This document shows positions 27,764-36,181 of a stretch of 41,670 bases of DNA, piece by piece. The DNA is from Verrucomicrobiota bacterium (GTDB taxonomy: Bacteria > Verrucomicrobiota > Verrucomicrobiia > Limisphaerales > JADLHS01). Each line of letters opens with the position of its first letter. Position 1 is the stretch's first letter. The notes under the pieces were generated by a model that was not told where the DNA came from, searched no databases, and worked only from the letters and a program-made list of their open reading frames with translations. The stretch covers positions 1 to 41,670 of the forward strand of contig JANXWY010000271.1 of assembly GCA_025350905.1 (NCBI GenBank), written 5' to 3'. The translations under genes were made by a program, and so were the position numbers.

Positions 27764-28437
27764 TCATTCGTAGCGGGCGGTCCAACCGTGACCCGTCACC
27801 TTGTGAACCGTCACCTCGTCCCCATTCAATTGGAATTTGATTAGCGTATTCTGGCTGGCATGGGAAAAGTTGATCCAATTTTCTCCGTCCCCAGTGGTTA
27901 GCCAAGTTGGTTGTGTCAGGTCGATCCTTGAAACTTCGTCTTTCAAGTCATCAGAGTCGTAGCGGACTCTTCCATTTACAAACGCTCCAATTACCTTTTC
28001 AGCTCCCTCCGGTTTGACTCCACCCAAGAGTTCGACCCAGAAGGTGCGGTTGCCGACCCGAACAATCGTGCGCTCTTCCTCTTGTGGACCAGATTCCACC
28101 CAAAACTCTCCTACCGATCTGGTCGCCGTAGTTGGCAGCTTGCCTCCCAGCCAGCCAACGCGGCGAGCAAGGAGTGTCTTGAACCGCCCCTTACGCGCAT
28201 CGATTTTTTCATCTCCCTTACCACAATGCTGACGCCGCTCAAATGTCGCTCGGTACTGACCTTAGTTACGTTCGTAATACCGCAGACGTTCGCAAGTTGG
28301 ACGACCGCATTCAATTCGCTCCCTGAAAGCGTAGCGCCGGACACGAAATTTGTCTGGATGGGTGTTGCTTCATTCGGCCCTGCGACGGCGAGTCCCTGTG
28401 CAAGGATCGCGCCCACAAAGATTAGCGGTAGGTTCAT
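27764..28437 (-). pseudogene. Small secreted protein of unknown function, split by a frameshift at an A6 run
   Basis: Reading from ATG 28437 (GGAG 9 bases upstream) gives a signal peptide (LPLIFVGAILAQGLAVAG) and sensible protein to ...SIVVREMKK. That frame then runs into arginine-rich sequence and stops near 28111. In the -1 frame, sensible protein begins at the same spot (IDARKGRFKTLLARRVGWLGG) and continues to a stop at 27764 (FWVELLGGVKPEGAEKVIG, HKVTGHGWTARYE). The frames meet at a run of six A on the coding strand (T at 28204-28209). Joined, the protein would have about 224 residues. I do not recognise the family. It may be a real frameshift mutation, a sequencing error or recoding. A perfect TATAAT on the minus strand at 28452-28457 lies 14 bases before the ATG, without a matching -35 box. 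Confidence 0.65.
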
Positions 28438-28595
28438 AGCGGCTAACTCCGATTATACGACGAGTCGTGCATACCAGCGTACATGGTTGGTTTTTGTAAG
28501 TGCGGCCGGGAACATGGGGTTATGAAAGCAGACTTGCGAATTTCCATCAAGCATTACCTCGCGATGATTTCGTCGCGCAGCAAGGGGATACGTCA

Positions 28596-30848
28596 TTAGT
28601 TCGGCAGCGTAGCAGGAATCTTCTGAACCGTTCGAGAAGCTTCGAGCCGCTCGGCCACGACTTTCTGGAACGCTTCGCGCAGCTTCGGCTCGCGTTGCAA
28701 CAACTTGAGGAACGGGTCGCGCGCCAGCGTCAGGAAGATGCAGTCGGTGCTGGTGCGGACGGTCGCCGTGCGCGCCGTGTCCTCCATCAGCGCGATCTCA
28801 CCGAAGTGATCGCCGTCCTCCAACGCGCGAATCTGCTTCTGTCCGCCTTCGGGCGTTTTGATCCAAACGGTGAGTTTCCCGCGGGCGACGATATAAAACT
28901 TGTCGCCCGGATCGCCTTCGCGAAAAACGTCCCGCTCCGCAGGACAACGTTCCGTGATGAAGATGTCCGCCAATGCCTGCAGCGCGTCCGCGTCGAGGGA
29001 TTGCAGCATGGGAATGGCGTGCAGCCGCGCGGCCTCCACCCGCGCCCGGCCGCCGCCCTCCGCAATGACGAAGCCGCTTTGCTTCTCCCAAAGCCGGGAA
29101 TAGATGCCGCCCAAGGCGAGGAGTTCGTCGTGTTTGCCTTGCTCGACCACGCGGCCCCGGTCCAGCACGAAGATGCGATCCATGGTGACGATGGAGGCGA
29201 GCCGATGTGTGACGGAAACTACGGTGCGCCCTTTCGCCGCGCGTTCGAGCGTTTGATTGATGGAGGCCTCGGTGGCCGCATCCAGTGCGGACGTGGCCTC
29301 ATCGAGCACCAGCACGCGCGGGTCGCGCAGCAGCGCGCGCGCGATCGCAATGCGCTGACGTTGGCCGCCGGAAAGTCGCCCGCCCCGTTCGCCCACCGGC
29401 GTGTCGTAGCCTTCCGCCATGGCTACAATGAGGTCGTGAATTTCGGCGGCGCGGGCGGCGGCTTCGATTTCGGCATCGGTGGCGCCAGGTTTCCCGACGC
29501 GAATATTTTCGCGGATCGTGGTGTTGAACAGGATGCTTTCTTGAAACACGATACCGAGTTGTTCACGCAGCGAGGCCAGCGGCGCACTGCGGAGGTCGTG
29601 TCCGTCGAACGCCACCGCGCCGGCGTCGGGTTCATAGAAGCGGGTGAGCAGGGTGAGCACCGTGCTTTTGCCCGAACCGCTCGGTCCGACAAAGGCCACC
29701 GATTCCCCGGCCCGGATGGTGAAATTGACATCGTTAAGATTCAACTGCGCCGGTGTGTAACCAAACTTCACCCCGGCGAACGAGATTTCGCGCGCCAACC
29801 TTGGCAGCGGCCGGGCGTCCGCCAAATCCTGGACGCCTGGAGTTTCGTCGAGCAGTTCCTGAATCCGCTGCATGCCCGTGCCGGCCTGGAGGAGCGTCGG
29901 ATAAAACTGCGTGAGACCGGTCAGTGCGTAACTGAAGTTGACGAACAACGCCTGGAACGCCACCAACGATCCGATGGATAACTTGTCATGGAATGCCATG
30001 TAAGCGCCCGCCGCCATCACCACCACCTGCAAGACGAGCGTTCCGATGCCTGCCGTCCGTTCGATCAGCGAGGTCAGGAAGCTGACTTTCAAGCTGGCCG
30101 CCGCCAGGTGCGCAATGCGTTCGGCAAATCGCGCCCGCATGGATTTCTCCAAGCCAAACGCTTTGATGACGGGCTGGGACGCGATGTTTTCCTGGACGGT
30201 GCCAGATGTGTTCGCCTGGTCTTGCTTGCATTGGTAGCCGGCCTTCACTGCCCGCGGGGTGATCAGGCGCGGGCCCAACAAACAGATGGGCACAGCCAGC
30301 ATCGCGATGATGGCCAGTTGCCAGTTGAGCGTGAAGAGCAGGAACGCGCTCAAGATGAGCTCGAGCCCAGGCAATCCGCACTCGACCACGGCCAGCTCCA
30401 GGGCGGTCTCGAACGCGGCCAGATCGGTTGAAAAGCGCGCGAGTATGTCCGCCGCCGGCGAGCGGGCGAAATAATTCATCGACAGCCGCTGGAGCTGTTG
30501 GAACAGCCGCCAGCGAAGATCGTTCAGGATGCTGGTGGAGAACTTGGCGTAGAGATAATCACACCCCAGTCCAGCCGCTGAGACCAACACCACGCCAATC
30601 GTCAAACCCGCGAGAATGCCGATGAGCACCTTTTCATCGCGGGGAACGATGGCAGAATCCACGAGATATTTGAAACTCATCGGGACGGCGGCGTTGAACG
30701 CCATCTCGATCAGCAGCCCGCCGAGGATGAGCAGTCCAACGCCCCAGCGCGTGCGAAACGCAACGCCGACGTGTCGCAGGATTTGTCGGACGCCGGCGAA
30801 GTGATCTTGCGGTGCGTCGGAATCTGTCGGCTGCAATTCCTGTTTCAT
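28596..30848 (-). CDS. ABC exporter fused to a C-terminal cyclic-nucleotide-binding domain
   Basis: The 750-residue protein is a half-size ABC exporter of the MsbA/lipid-peptide type. A six-helix membrane domain (about 30-320) is followed by an ATPase with Walker A GPSGSGKS (388-395), Q-loop FQES, signature LSGGQRQR (492-499), Walker B VLVLDEA (512-518) and H-loop THRL. After the ATPase, at about 610-735, comes a complete cNMP-binding domain: FREGDPGDKFYIVARGKL, then the phosphate cassette FGEIALMEDTARTAT with E684 and R693 both present. Those two residues bind cAMP or cGMP in CAP and PKA-type domains, so binding looks possible. The exported substrate is unknown. ATG 30848 is the first start. 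It lies 575 bases from the cyclase gene, on the same strand. Confidence 0.9.
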   Translation of the reverse strand: MKQELQPTDSDAPQDHFAGVRQILRHVGVAFRTRWGVGLLILGGLLIEMAFNAAVPMSFKYLVDSAIVPRDEKVLIGILAGLTIGVVLVSAAGLGCDYLYAKFSTSILNDLRWRLFQQLQRLSMNYFARSPAADILARFSTDLAAFETALELAVVECGLPGLELILSAFLLFTLNWQLAIIAMLAVPICLLGPRLITPRAVKAGYQCKQDQANTSGTVQENIASQPVIKAFGLEKSMRARFAERIAHLAAASLKVSFLTSLIERTAGIGTLVLQVVVMAAGAYMAFHDKLSIGSLVAFQALFVNFSYALTGLTQFYPTLLQAGTGMQRIQELLDETPGVQDLADARPLPRLAREISFAGVKFGYTPAQLNLNDVNFTIRAGESVAFVGPSGSGKSTVLTLLTRFYEPDAGAVAFDGHDLRSAPLASLREQLGIVFQESILFNTTIRENIRVGKPGATDAEIEAAARAAEIHDLIVAMAEGYDTPVGERGGRLSGGQRQRIAIARALLRDPRVLVLDEATSALDAATEASINQTLERAAKGRTVVSVTHRLASIVTMDRIFVLDRGRVVEQGKHDELLALGGIYSRLWEKQSGFVIAEGGGRARVEAARLHAIPMLQSLDADALQALADIFITERCPAERDVFREGDPGDKFYIVARGKLTVWIKTPEGGQKQIRALEDGDHFGEIALMEDTARTATVRTSTDCIFLTLARDPFLKLLQREPKLREAFQKVVAERLEASRTVQKIPATLPN

Positions 30849-31021
30849 TCAATTCAACAACGGGATCGGCCAGTCGAAAGAAAAATTCGTTCTCGAATCC
30901 CCCCGCGGTAGGGTCGTCGCGCTGCGACGACCGGCGGCGCGTACAGCGGCGCAATCGGGTTCGGCGGTCCAACCACGGTCGAGCCACACCACGCTCATTC
31001 CGCCCACTGAATCGAACCATC

Positions 31022-31083
31022 CCCTCACCCCGTCCCTCTCCCCATCAGATGGGGAGAGGGTGGCCGCAGGCCGGGTGAGGGGG
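31022..31083. repeat. REP-like palindrome, family A copy 4 (single hairpin)
   Basis: Unlike the other copies this is one compact hairpin: CCCTCTCCCCATC pairs with GATGGGGAGAGGG across a single base, and the outer CCCCTCACCC pairs with GGGTGAGGGG. A small inner hairpin GGCC-GCA-GGCC lies in the right arm. Confidence 0.8.
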
Positions 31084-31195
31084 TGGCCGGATTGCTTTTC
31101 GTCGTGGGCAGATTCAACATGCGCCGCCAGCTTTCTATAACGGCGAACGAGGACAGTTAGAAAATCTCTATGAACCGCCGAGTCGACGGGAGCCA

Positions 31196-31320
31196 TTTGG
31201 ACTGCGGTGGCAAAGCGCAGCGCCGACACCGCATTCGAACGGTGAGCCGCGACCGCTTCGGCGCCACTTTGTCCGGCCGCCAAGAGCGGCGTGGCGCTTC
31301 GCTTCCCGCCGCAGTCCAAG
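31196..31320. repeat. REP-like paired palindrome, family B copy 2
   Basis: The left arm (31196-31224) reads TTTGGACTGCGGTGGCAAAG and onward; the right arm (31287-31320) is its inverted partner ending CCGCCGCAGTCCAAG. The start matches the 25413 copy (TTGGACTGCGG). Confidence 0.75.
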
Positions 31321-31423
31321 ACGGCCACCGTAGTTCCGGATGGCAGTGCCCGGAGAGCCTCCATGGGATTTTCCCCGCGTCGGCTATTACCATTAAAACC
31401 AGTTGTGATTGCCATTCGTTCCG

Positions 31424-33505
31424 TCACTTCGCCTCCATCTTCCAAATGCCCTTCCACTCCGCTGGCGGCGCGGCGGCGAGTTCGGCGCAACGGGCGGCCA
31501 GGGTGCGGCTCGCGCCGTCGGCAAAATCTTCGATCAGCTTTTCAAACCGCACCTTCGCTTCGGCGAAGCGGCCAAAAAAATAGTCGTCGTAGGCGGCCTT
31601 GTAGCGCTGGCAAAGTTCCGGGTACTTGGGCGGCGTGCAGGGATTTTCGCATTCGTACAATTCCACCGGCTCGGTCTTGCCCTTCACGATGACGCGGTCC
31701 AGCAGTCGCCGTCCGCCTTGTTGACTGAGTTGCGCGAGCACGTCGCGGGAGACGAGCAGCTTCACGCCGTAATATTTGGTCAGAGCCTCGATCCGTGCGG
31801 CCTCGTTCACCGTGTCGCCCACAAGGCCGTAGTCGAGACGCAACGCCGAACCTTTGTTGCCGACGAGCACGCCGCCGCTGTGCAGGGCGACGCCATAGCC
31901 GAACAGCTTCTGCACTTCCGGAGATAGTGTCGCGCGGAGCGCTTCCATCGCAGTAATTAATTTAAGCGCGGCCCGTTCCGCGCGGTCGGCGGAATCGGGT
32001 TGCGGCCGCGGCGCGCCCCAATAGCTGAGGAATTGGTCGCCGAGAAAATGCTCCAGGTTGCCTTCCTCGCCCATGATGGCTTGGGTCTGGACTTCGAAGA
32101 CGCGATTAAGCAACTCAAACATGCCTTTCGGTCCGAGCGACTCGGCGAGCGGCGTGGAGTTGCGCAAATCGGTGAGGAGCAAGGTTACGTCGGCGCGGCG
32201 CGGCTCCATCGAGCCAGGATCGGCCAGTACCGCTTCGAGCACACTCGGAGAAAAATAGAGGCCCATCGTGTGCCGGAGCTTCACCCGTTCGAGTCGTTCC
32301 AAAACAAAATCGTAGGCAAGGACGGTGAGGCTGCTCACGACCAGAACCACCAAGGGGACGGCGATGGGAAGGACCAGCCCGGCGTGGTCAAAGAGCAATT
32401 GCGCGAACAGTCCGTAGCCGACGGTCAAGCCCACGACGCTCAAAAAGCGTTTCCCGGGTTGGCGTAGAATAAAACACAACGCTCCAGCGATTACCCCGGA
32501 CAGGAGGATGATGAACAGACTGGCCACGATGGACGGTTCGCGTGGAAATTCCCCATGCAACGCGGAGTTGAGCAGGTTGAGATGGATTTCCGGACCAGAC
32601 ATGGGTTTCGGATCGGTGAAGGGGGTGTTGTGTTCATCGTGAAAAATGGCCGCGGTGGGACCGATGAGAACTATTTTATCCTTAAAATCTCGGCCATTGG
32701 CGTGGGTCTTTTCCCAAAGCCTCGGCGATAGCACCTCGCCAATTGGAACGGGTTGGTAGCCGAAACCGGGCGGCGCCGTGTATCGAAAAAGGCGCTGGTC
32801 AAATCGGGGCGGGATGAGGTCGGGCCGGCCAAACTTGCGCAGCGCCCGGGCGTCCAGCGATTCGAGCGTCACTTCCGGCGGCACGACGTCGCCCACTTGT
32901 GCGCCGGTTTGGCGGTAACTCATCCGGCGCAACGTGTCGTCGAAATCCGGCCAGATGTTGACGTAGCCGAGCCGGTCATCTTCCACCGCCGAATTCGTTC
33001 CCGCCGGCGACAGGATCCCCGCATGTGGCAAGAGCAACTCACTGAAGTTTCCGCGCTCCGTTTTTCCCGCGCTGAGGTTGTAGCCGATGACGACGCGGTC
33101 CCGGTATTTATCCAGGGCGAGTTGGAGTTCCGCGTCGCCATCGGCCGGCGCGGCGAAGACAAGGTCGAAGACGATGACTTTGGCCCCGGCGGCGGCGAGC
33201 TTCTCGATCAACCGCGCCCAGACGGCACGCGACCAGGGGAAATTATTCTGCAGGTGCCGCAACACGGGCTCGCGTTGCAGCTCTTCATCGCTGAAATCCG
33301 ACAGGTAAACCGGCTTGTCGACGCCGATCAGGACCAGTCGGTCGTCCACGGGGTTCTTGCGTCCCAGGCGCGTCTGCCAGTCCTGCGCGAAGAACTCCAT
33401 CTGCTGCAACGGTACAAAGCCACGGCGCCACAAGCCGAGCATGCCCAGTGTGCAGACCGCGCAAATGATCAGAATGATGACCGGACGTTTGGTGGTGGGT
33501 TTCAA
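31424..33505 (-). CDS. CHASE2-domain class III adenylate/guanylate cyclase
   Basis: The 693-residue membrane protein has an N-terminal helix (9-26), an extracytoplasmic CHASE2 sensor (about 35-320; LVLIGVDKPV, AAAGAKVIVFDLVFAAP, FKDKIVLIGPTA), three helices (about 325-400), a class III cyclase domain (about 435-620) and a short TPR-like tail. Both metal-binding Asp are present (D446 in LLLTDLRNST, D490 in FLGDQFLSYWG), as are D558 in LDYG and the transition-state pair N567 and R571 in GDTVNEAAR. The Lys that normally reads the purine two or three residues before the second metal site is His486 (LEHFLGD). So cyclase activity is plausible but nucleotide choice or rate may differ. ATG 33505 starts the frame. 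A FecR-domain gene is divergent, a pairing seen in other bacteria. Confidence 0.9.
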   Translation of the reverse strand: MKPTTKRPVIILIICAVCTLGMLGLWRRGFVPLQQMEFFAQDWQTRLGRKNPVDDRLVLIGVDKPVYLSDFSDEELQREPVLRHLQNNFPWSRAVWARLIEKLAAAGAKVIVFDLVFAAPADGDAELQLALDKYRDRVVIGYNLSAGKTERGNFSELLLPHAGILSPAGTNSAVEDDRLGYVNIWPDFDDTLRRMSYRQTGAQVGDVVPPEVTLESLDARALRKFGRPDLIPPRFDQRLFRYTAPPGFGYQPVPIGEVLSPRLWEKTHANGRDFKDKIVLIGPTAAIFHDEHNTPFTDPKPMSGPEIHLNLLNSALHGEFPREPSIVASLFIILLSGVIAGALCFILRQPGKRFLSVVGLTVGYGLFAQLLFDHAGLVLPIAVPLVVLVVSSLTVLAYDFVLERLERVKLRHTMGLYFSPSVLEAVLADPGSMEPRRADVTLLLTDLRNSTPLAESLGPKGMFELLNRVFEVQTQAIMGEEGNLEHFLGDQFLSYWGAPRPQPDSADRAERAALKLITAMEALRATLSPEVQKLFGYGVALHSGGVLVGNKGSALRLDYGLVGDTVNEAARIEALTKYYGVKLLVSRDVLAQLSQQGGRRLLDRVIVKGKTEPVELYECENPCTPPKYPELCQRYKAAYDDYFFGRFAEAKVRFEKLIEDFADGASRTLAARCAELAAAPPAEWKGIWKMEAK

Positions 33506-33616
33506 GTTATGGTTTCAGATCCAGGGCGATGCGGGCCCCAGAATATTCGTCGCCCGGAGCATTGACAATTTATTACACCTGCTAAGCTGCCGGCGAAACC
33601 ATACTGTGGAGTAAAC
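33506..33616. promoter_or_regulatory. Divergent region between the cyclase and FecR-domain genes
   Basis: This 111-base region must supply signals for both genes unless transcription comes from further away. TTGACA occurs at 33563-33568 on the plus strand, with a poor -10 (TAAGCT, 33584-33589) at a 15-base spacing. GGAG at 33608-33611, five bases before ATG 33617, is a good ribosome-binding site. The promoter is tentative; the ribosome-binding site is clear. Confidence 0.4.
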
Positions 33617-34429
33617 ATGAATATGAAACTGCCTCTCGCCGGGTTGCTCGTTGGCGTCAGCGTGACGGCCTTGGCCGCAGCGTCGCTGACGGAAAGCACT
33701 TTTACCGAAATCATCAAGGATGCGAAAGTCGTGGCGGCCACTACCAAGAGTGCCACGCCCGCCCAGACCAACGAGGTATTCCGCGTGCCGGATCTGGTGC
33801 GGACCGGTCCCGATTCCCGCGTCGAAATGACCGCGCCGGACAATACCATTACGCGCATCGGGGCGAATACCGTCTTCACGTTTGAGCCATTGGAAAGAAC
33901 CATTCAGCTCAAGAAGGGCAGCATTTTGTTTCATGCCCCGGCCGGCGCCGGAGGCGGATCGATCAAGTACCATGGCACGGCCGCGGCCGTGTTGGGGACG
34001 ACGATAATTTGCACGGTCCTGCCCGACGGCAGTTTCAAAACCCTGGTGCTCGAAGGCCAGGGTCAGGTGACGTTGCGGGCGGGATGGGCGGTTACCTTAA
34101 ACGCAGGAGAAATGCTCATCGTGCGGCCAGACGGAAATGGTTTTGGTCCGGTGATGATCTTCGGTCTGGAGGATCTCGTGTCGCGTTTGCAGTTGGTTAA
34201 CGGGTTTTCGCACCCGCTATCCTCCCTGCCGCTGATCGCCGCGGCGATTCAGCAACAAAACCAACAGATTGCCGCGGGGAACCTGGGGCCGATTACATCG
34301 TGGGAAGTGGCGGGCAAAGGGTTTGGGACGTCGGCCGGAAACGGGCAAGCAAACGGCCTGCCCCCCTTTTTGGATCTCCGTAATCTTGGGCGGGAGTCAG
34401 TGTCGCCTTCTTCCCCAGCTCAACCTTGA
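33617..34429 (+). CDS. Secreted FecR-domain protein next to a CHASE2 cyclase
   Basis: The 270-residue protein has a signal peptide (LPLAGLLVGVSVTALAAAS) and a FecR-like domain at about 45-165. The recognisable segments are LVRTGPDSRVEMTAPDNTITRIGANTVFTF, LKKGSILFHAPAG and HGTAAAVLGTTI. There is no N-terminal anti-sigma domain and no TonB or sigma-factor partner nearby, so it is not a classical FecR regulator. The tail after about 190 is Gln- and Gly-rich with low complexity. In other genomes periplasmic FecR proteins sit beside CHASE2 cyclases, so it may bind a ligand or the CHASE2 sensor; that is inference. ATG 33617 has GGAG five bases upstream. The gene converges on the decahaem gene, whose stop is 63 bases away. 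Confidence 0.85.
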   Translation: MNMKLPLAGLLVGVSVTALAAASLTESTFTEIIKDAKVVAATTKSATPAQTNEVFRVPDLVRTGPDSRVEMTAPDNTITRIGANTVFTFEPLERTIQLKKGSILFHAPAGAGGGSIKYHGTAAAVLGTTIICTVLPDGSFKTLVLEGQGQVTLRAGWAVTLNAGEMLIVRPDGNGFGPVMIFGLEDLVSRLQLVNGFSHPLSSLPLIAAAIQQQNQQIAAGNLGPITSWEVAGKGFGTSAGNGQANGLPPFLDLRNLGRESVSPSSPAQP

Positions 34430-34492
34430 CCGGGGCGGTGCCGCGGGTTTTCCGGCGTCGACCGACCGGCCGCGGGCCCATTCGGGGCGCGG

Positions 34493-36181
34493 CTATTTCG
34501 TGTCCTTCCGGTGATACCCGTGGCAAGTCGCACAGGAATCCACCACGCCGCCCCGTGGGCTGTGGCAGGTCACGCAGGAATCTTTGGTGGGCAGGATTAC
34601 ATCGGCCGTGGCTTGGCTCGTCGCTGCGGAATGACATTTGAGGCAGGCCACGCCGGAATGTTTGGCGTGATTAAATGCGCCATGCACCAGCCAGCGATCG
34701 AGAAGAATTGGCTTCGTAATTTCGGGCTGGCCCTGCGCACCGGCCTGCACCTCGTGGCAGTAGGCGCAACCGGGATACGGTGGATGGGTGGCGCCGATCA
34801 CAGAGCCAACTTGCACGGAGGGCCCGGTCGTCGCGGTGCTGAAAAACACTCGCTGCTCAAAAGTTTCTCCCGTGGCCACCCGCGTCTGCCAGCGTTGCAG
34901 TTTTTCCTGGGCGAATTGATTCTGCTCGGCCGTGCGCGTGATGCCGGAGCGCGCCGCGAGATCGGCGTATTGCCGGGGCAAGCTGTGGAGGAAGGCGGAA
35001 ACCAAAGCGGGATTGCCGTGCGGTAAAGTGAGCGCGGGAGTTTCGGGATCAAATTGGAGCGAGTGACAGACCTGACAGTGTCGCTCAAAATTGATCCGCC
35101 GAAAATAGCTGCCCGCCACATCGGGCTGATGACACGAGTTGCAATCGAGTTTGCGACCGCCGGGCAGTTGCGGAATCGTTTCGCTCGTGAGGTGCCGGGC
35201 ATGGTTGAATTTAAGGGTGTCCGGATCGACCAGTTTATCGGTATGAACGCGAAATTCCGGGTGATCTTGCGCGAAGCTGTGGATGACCTGCGTGAAGCCC
35301 GTGGCGGTACGTGAATCGGTTGCCGTTTCGGTTCGCTTCAAGGCGGAACTCGGCATGGACCCTGCCGCCAACGCGCTCTCGGATGCCGGTGGCAAGCTCG
35401 CGCCTTTGATAGCCGCGGCGGCCATGACGCCGGCATCCCCGTGACAAATTGTGCAGTGCGCATCCGTGGGCGCCGCCATCGGTCCGGTGCCGCGATGTTC
35501 CGCATGGCAAAAAGAACACGAAAGGTCCCGGACCACACTGGGCTGATGCAGCCGATGGTTTGGGTGACATTTCTGGCAGGACGCATCCAGGGCGGTCGGC
35601 TCGCCGGGTCGGGCCCGCGCGAGCTGGCCGAGTTGAAACGGACCGGGAGTGGCAGCCCAGGCGGTGGCGACCAGGTCACTCGGTCCGCGTGCCCCCGCCG
35701 GGTGGCAGGCGGTGCAGGTTTGATTCGCCTGGTTGGTGCCGGAGTGAAGCAAGGCAAAGGCGGCGCTGGAATGCGGCGTGGAGAGCGCGCCGGAATTGAT
35801 GAAGGTGCCGCGCCACGAACCGCCCAAACCAATTAACAGGAGCGCGACGGTTGCCGCCACCACGGCACGGGTGAGTTGTCCCCGGCGCGTGCGCAGGGTC
35901 GGCACGGGTGAACACCGGGCAATCGGCCGGCAACAACTGCCATCGGGTCGCGGGCCCGATTCGCAGACGCCGCCGGAGCGAGTGCAACGCCACCGACCTT
36001 TTGTTTCGCCGGGCTTTATTTCCAGCACCGGCGTGCATTCCGCCGTCGCGCAGCAGCGGCCGCGGTGGTCCGGTCCGAGTCGGCAGGGCTTGCCTTCCCC
36101 CGCGTGACCACAGATCCAGCCTTGATTCGGTCGCTCATAGCTTTGCGCGTCGAAACCCGGCGCCGGCAATTGCTCGCTCAT
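34493..36181 (-). CDS. Membrane-anchored decahaem c-type cytochrome with a cytoplasmic Cys-rich head
   Basis: The 562-residue protein has three parts. Residues 20-92 form two Cys repeats, C-x8-C-x9-CC-x4-C (C24-C49) and C-x6-C-x9-CC-x5-C (C66-C90), each with a conserved GP. A basic stretch (RTRRGQLTR) precedes one helix (104-122), placing the head in the cytoplasm. The rest is outside and carries ten CXXCH motifs: CTACH, CQKCH, CSFCH, CTICH, CNSCH, CQVCH, CAYCH, CLKCH, CVTCH and CATCH. Ligand His are frequent, including FNHARH and FNHAKH typical of cytochrome c3/c7 folds. It should pass electrons from the membrane cytochrome b-like partner to external or periplasmic acceptors. ATG 36181 overlaps the preceding stop by four bases (ATGA), so it is the last gene of a coupled operon. 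Confidence 0.9.
   Translation of the reverse strand: MSEQLPAPGFDAQSYERPNQGWICGHAGEGKPCRLGPDHRGRCCATAECTPVLEIKPGETKGRWRCTRSGGVCESGPRPDGSCCRPIARCSPVPTLRTRRGQLTRAVVAATVALLLIGLGGSWRGTFINSGALSTPHSSAAFALLHSGTNQANQTCTACHPAGARGPSDLVATAWAATPGPFQLGQLARARPGEPTALDASCQKCHPNHRLHQPSVVRDLSCSFCHAEHRGTGPMAAPTDAHCTICHGDAGVMAAAAIKGASLPPASESALAAGSMPSSALKRTETATDSRTATGFTQVIHSFAQDHPEFRVHTDKLVDPDTLKFNHARHLTSETIPQLPGGRKLDCNSCHQPDVAGSYFRRINFERHCQVCHSLQFDPETPALTLPHGNPALVSAFLHSLPRQYADLAARSGITRTAEQNQFAQEKLQRWQTRVATGETFEQRVFFSTATTGPSVQVGSVIGATHPPYPGCAYCHEVQAGAQGQPEITKPILLDRWLVHGAFNHAKHSGVACLKCHSAATSQATADVILPTKDSCVTCHSPRGGVVDSCATCHGYHRKDTK

Larger units (their letters stand above)
30849..31423. other. 575-base intergenic stretch rich in palindromic repeats
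   Basis: Between the ABC exporter start and the cyclase stop I see no gene. The stretch holds family A copy 4 (31022-31083) and family B copy 2 (31196-31320), listed separately. Short open frames here are translations of the repeats. Confidence 0.6.

Noticed and set aside
28500-29981. 493-codon plus-strand open frame opposite the ABC exporter
   Set aside because: The exporter has all ATPase motifs on the minus strand; this frame is Arg/Gln/Asp-rich shadow sequence.
20534-31083. CRISPR array
   Set aside because: Repeats of family A are palindromic, few, diverged and far apart, without regular spacers or cas genes.
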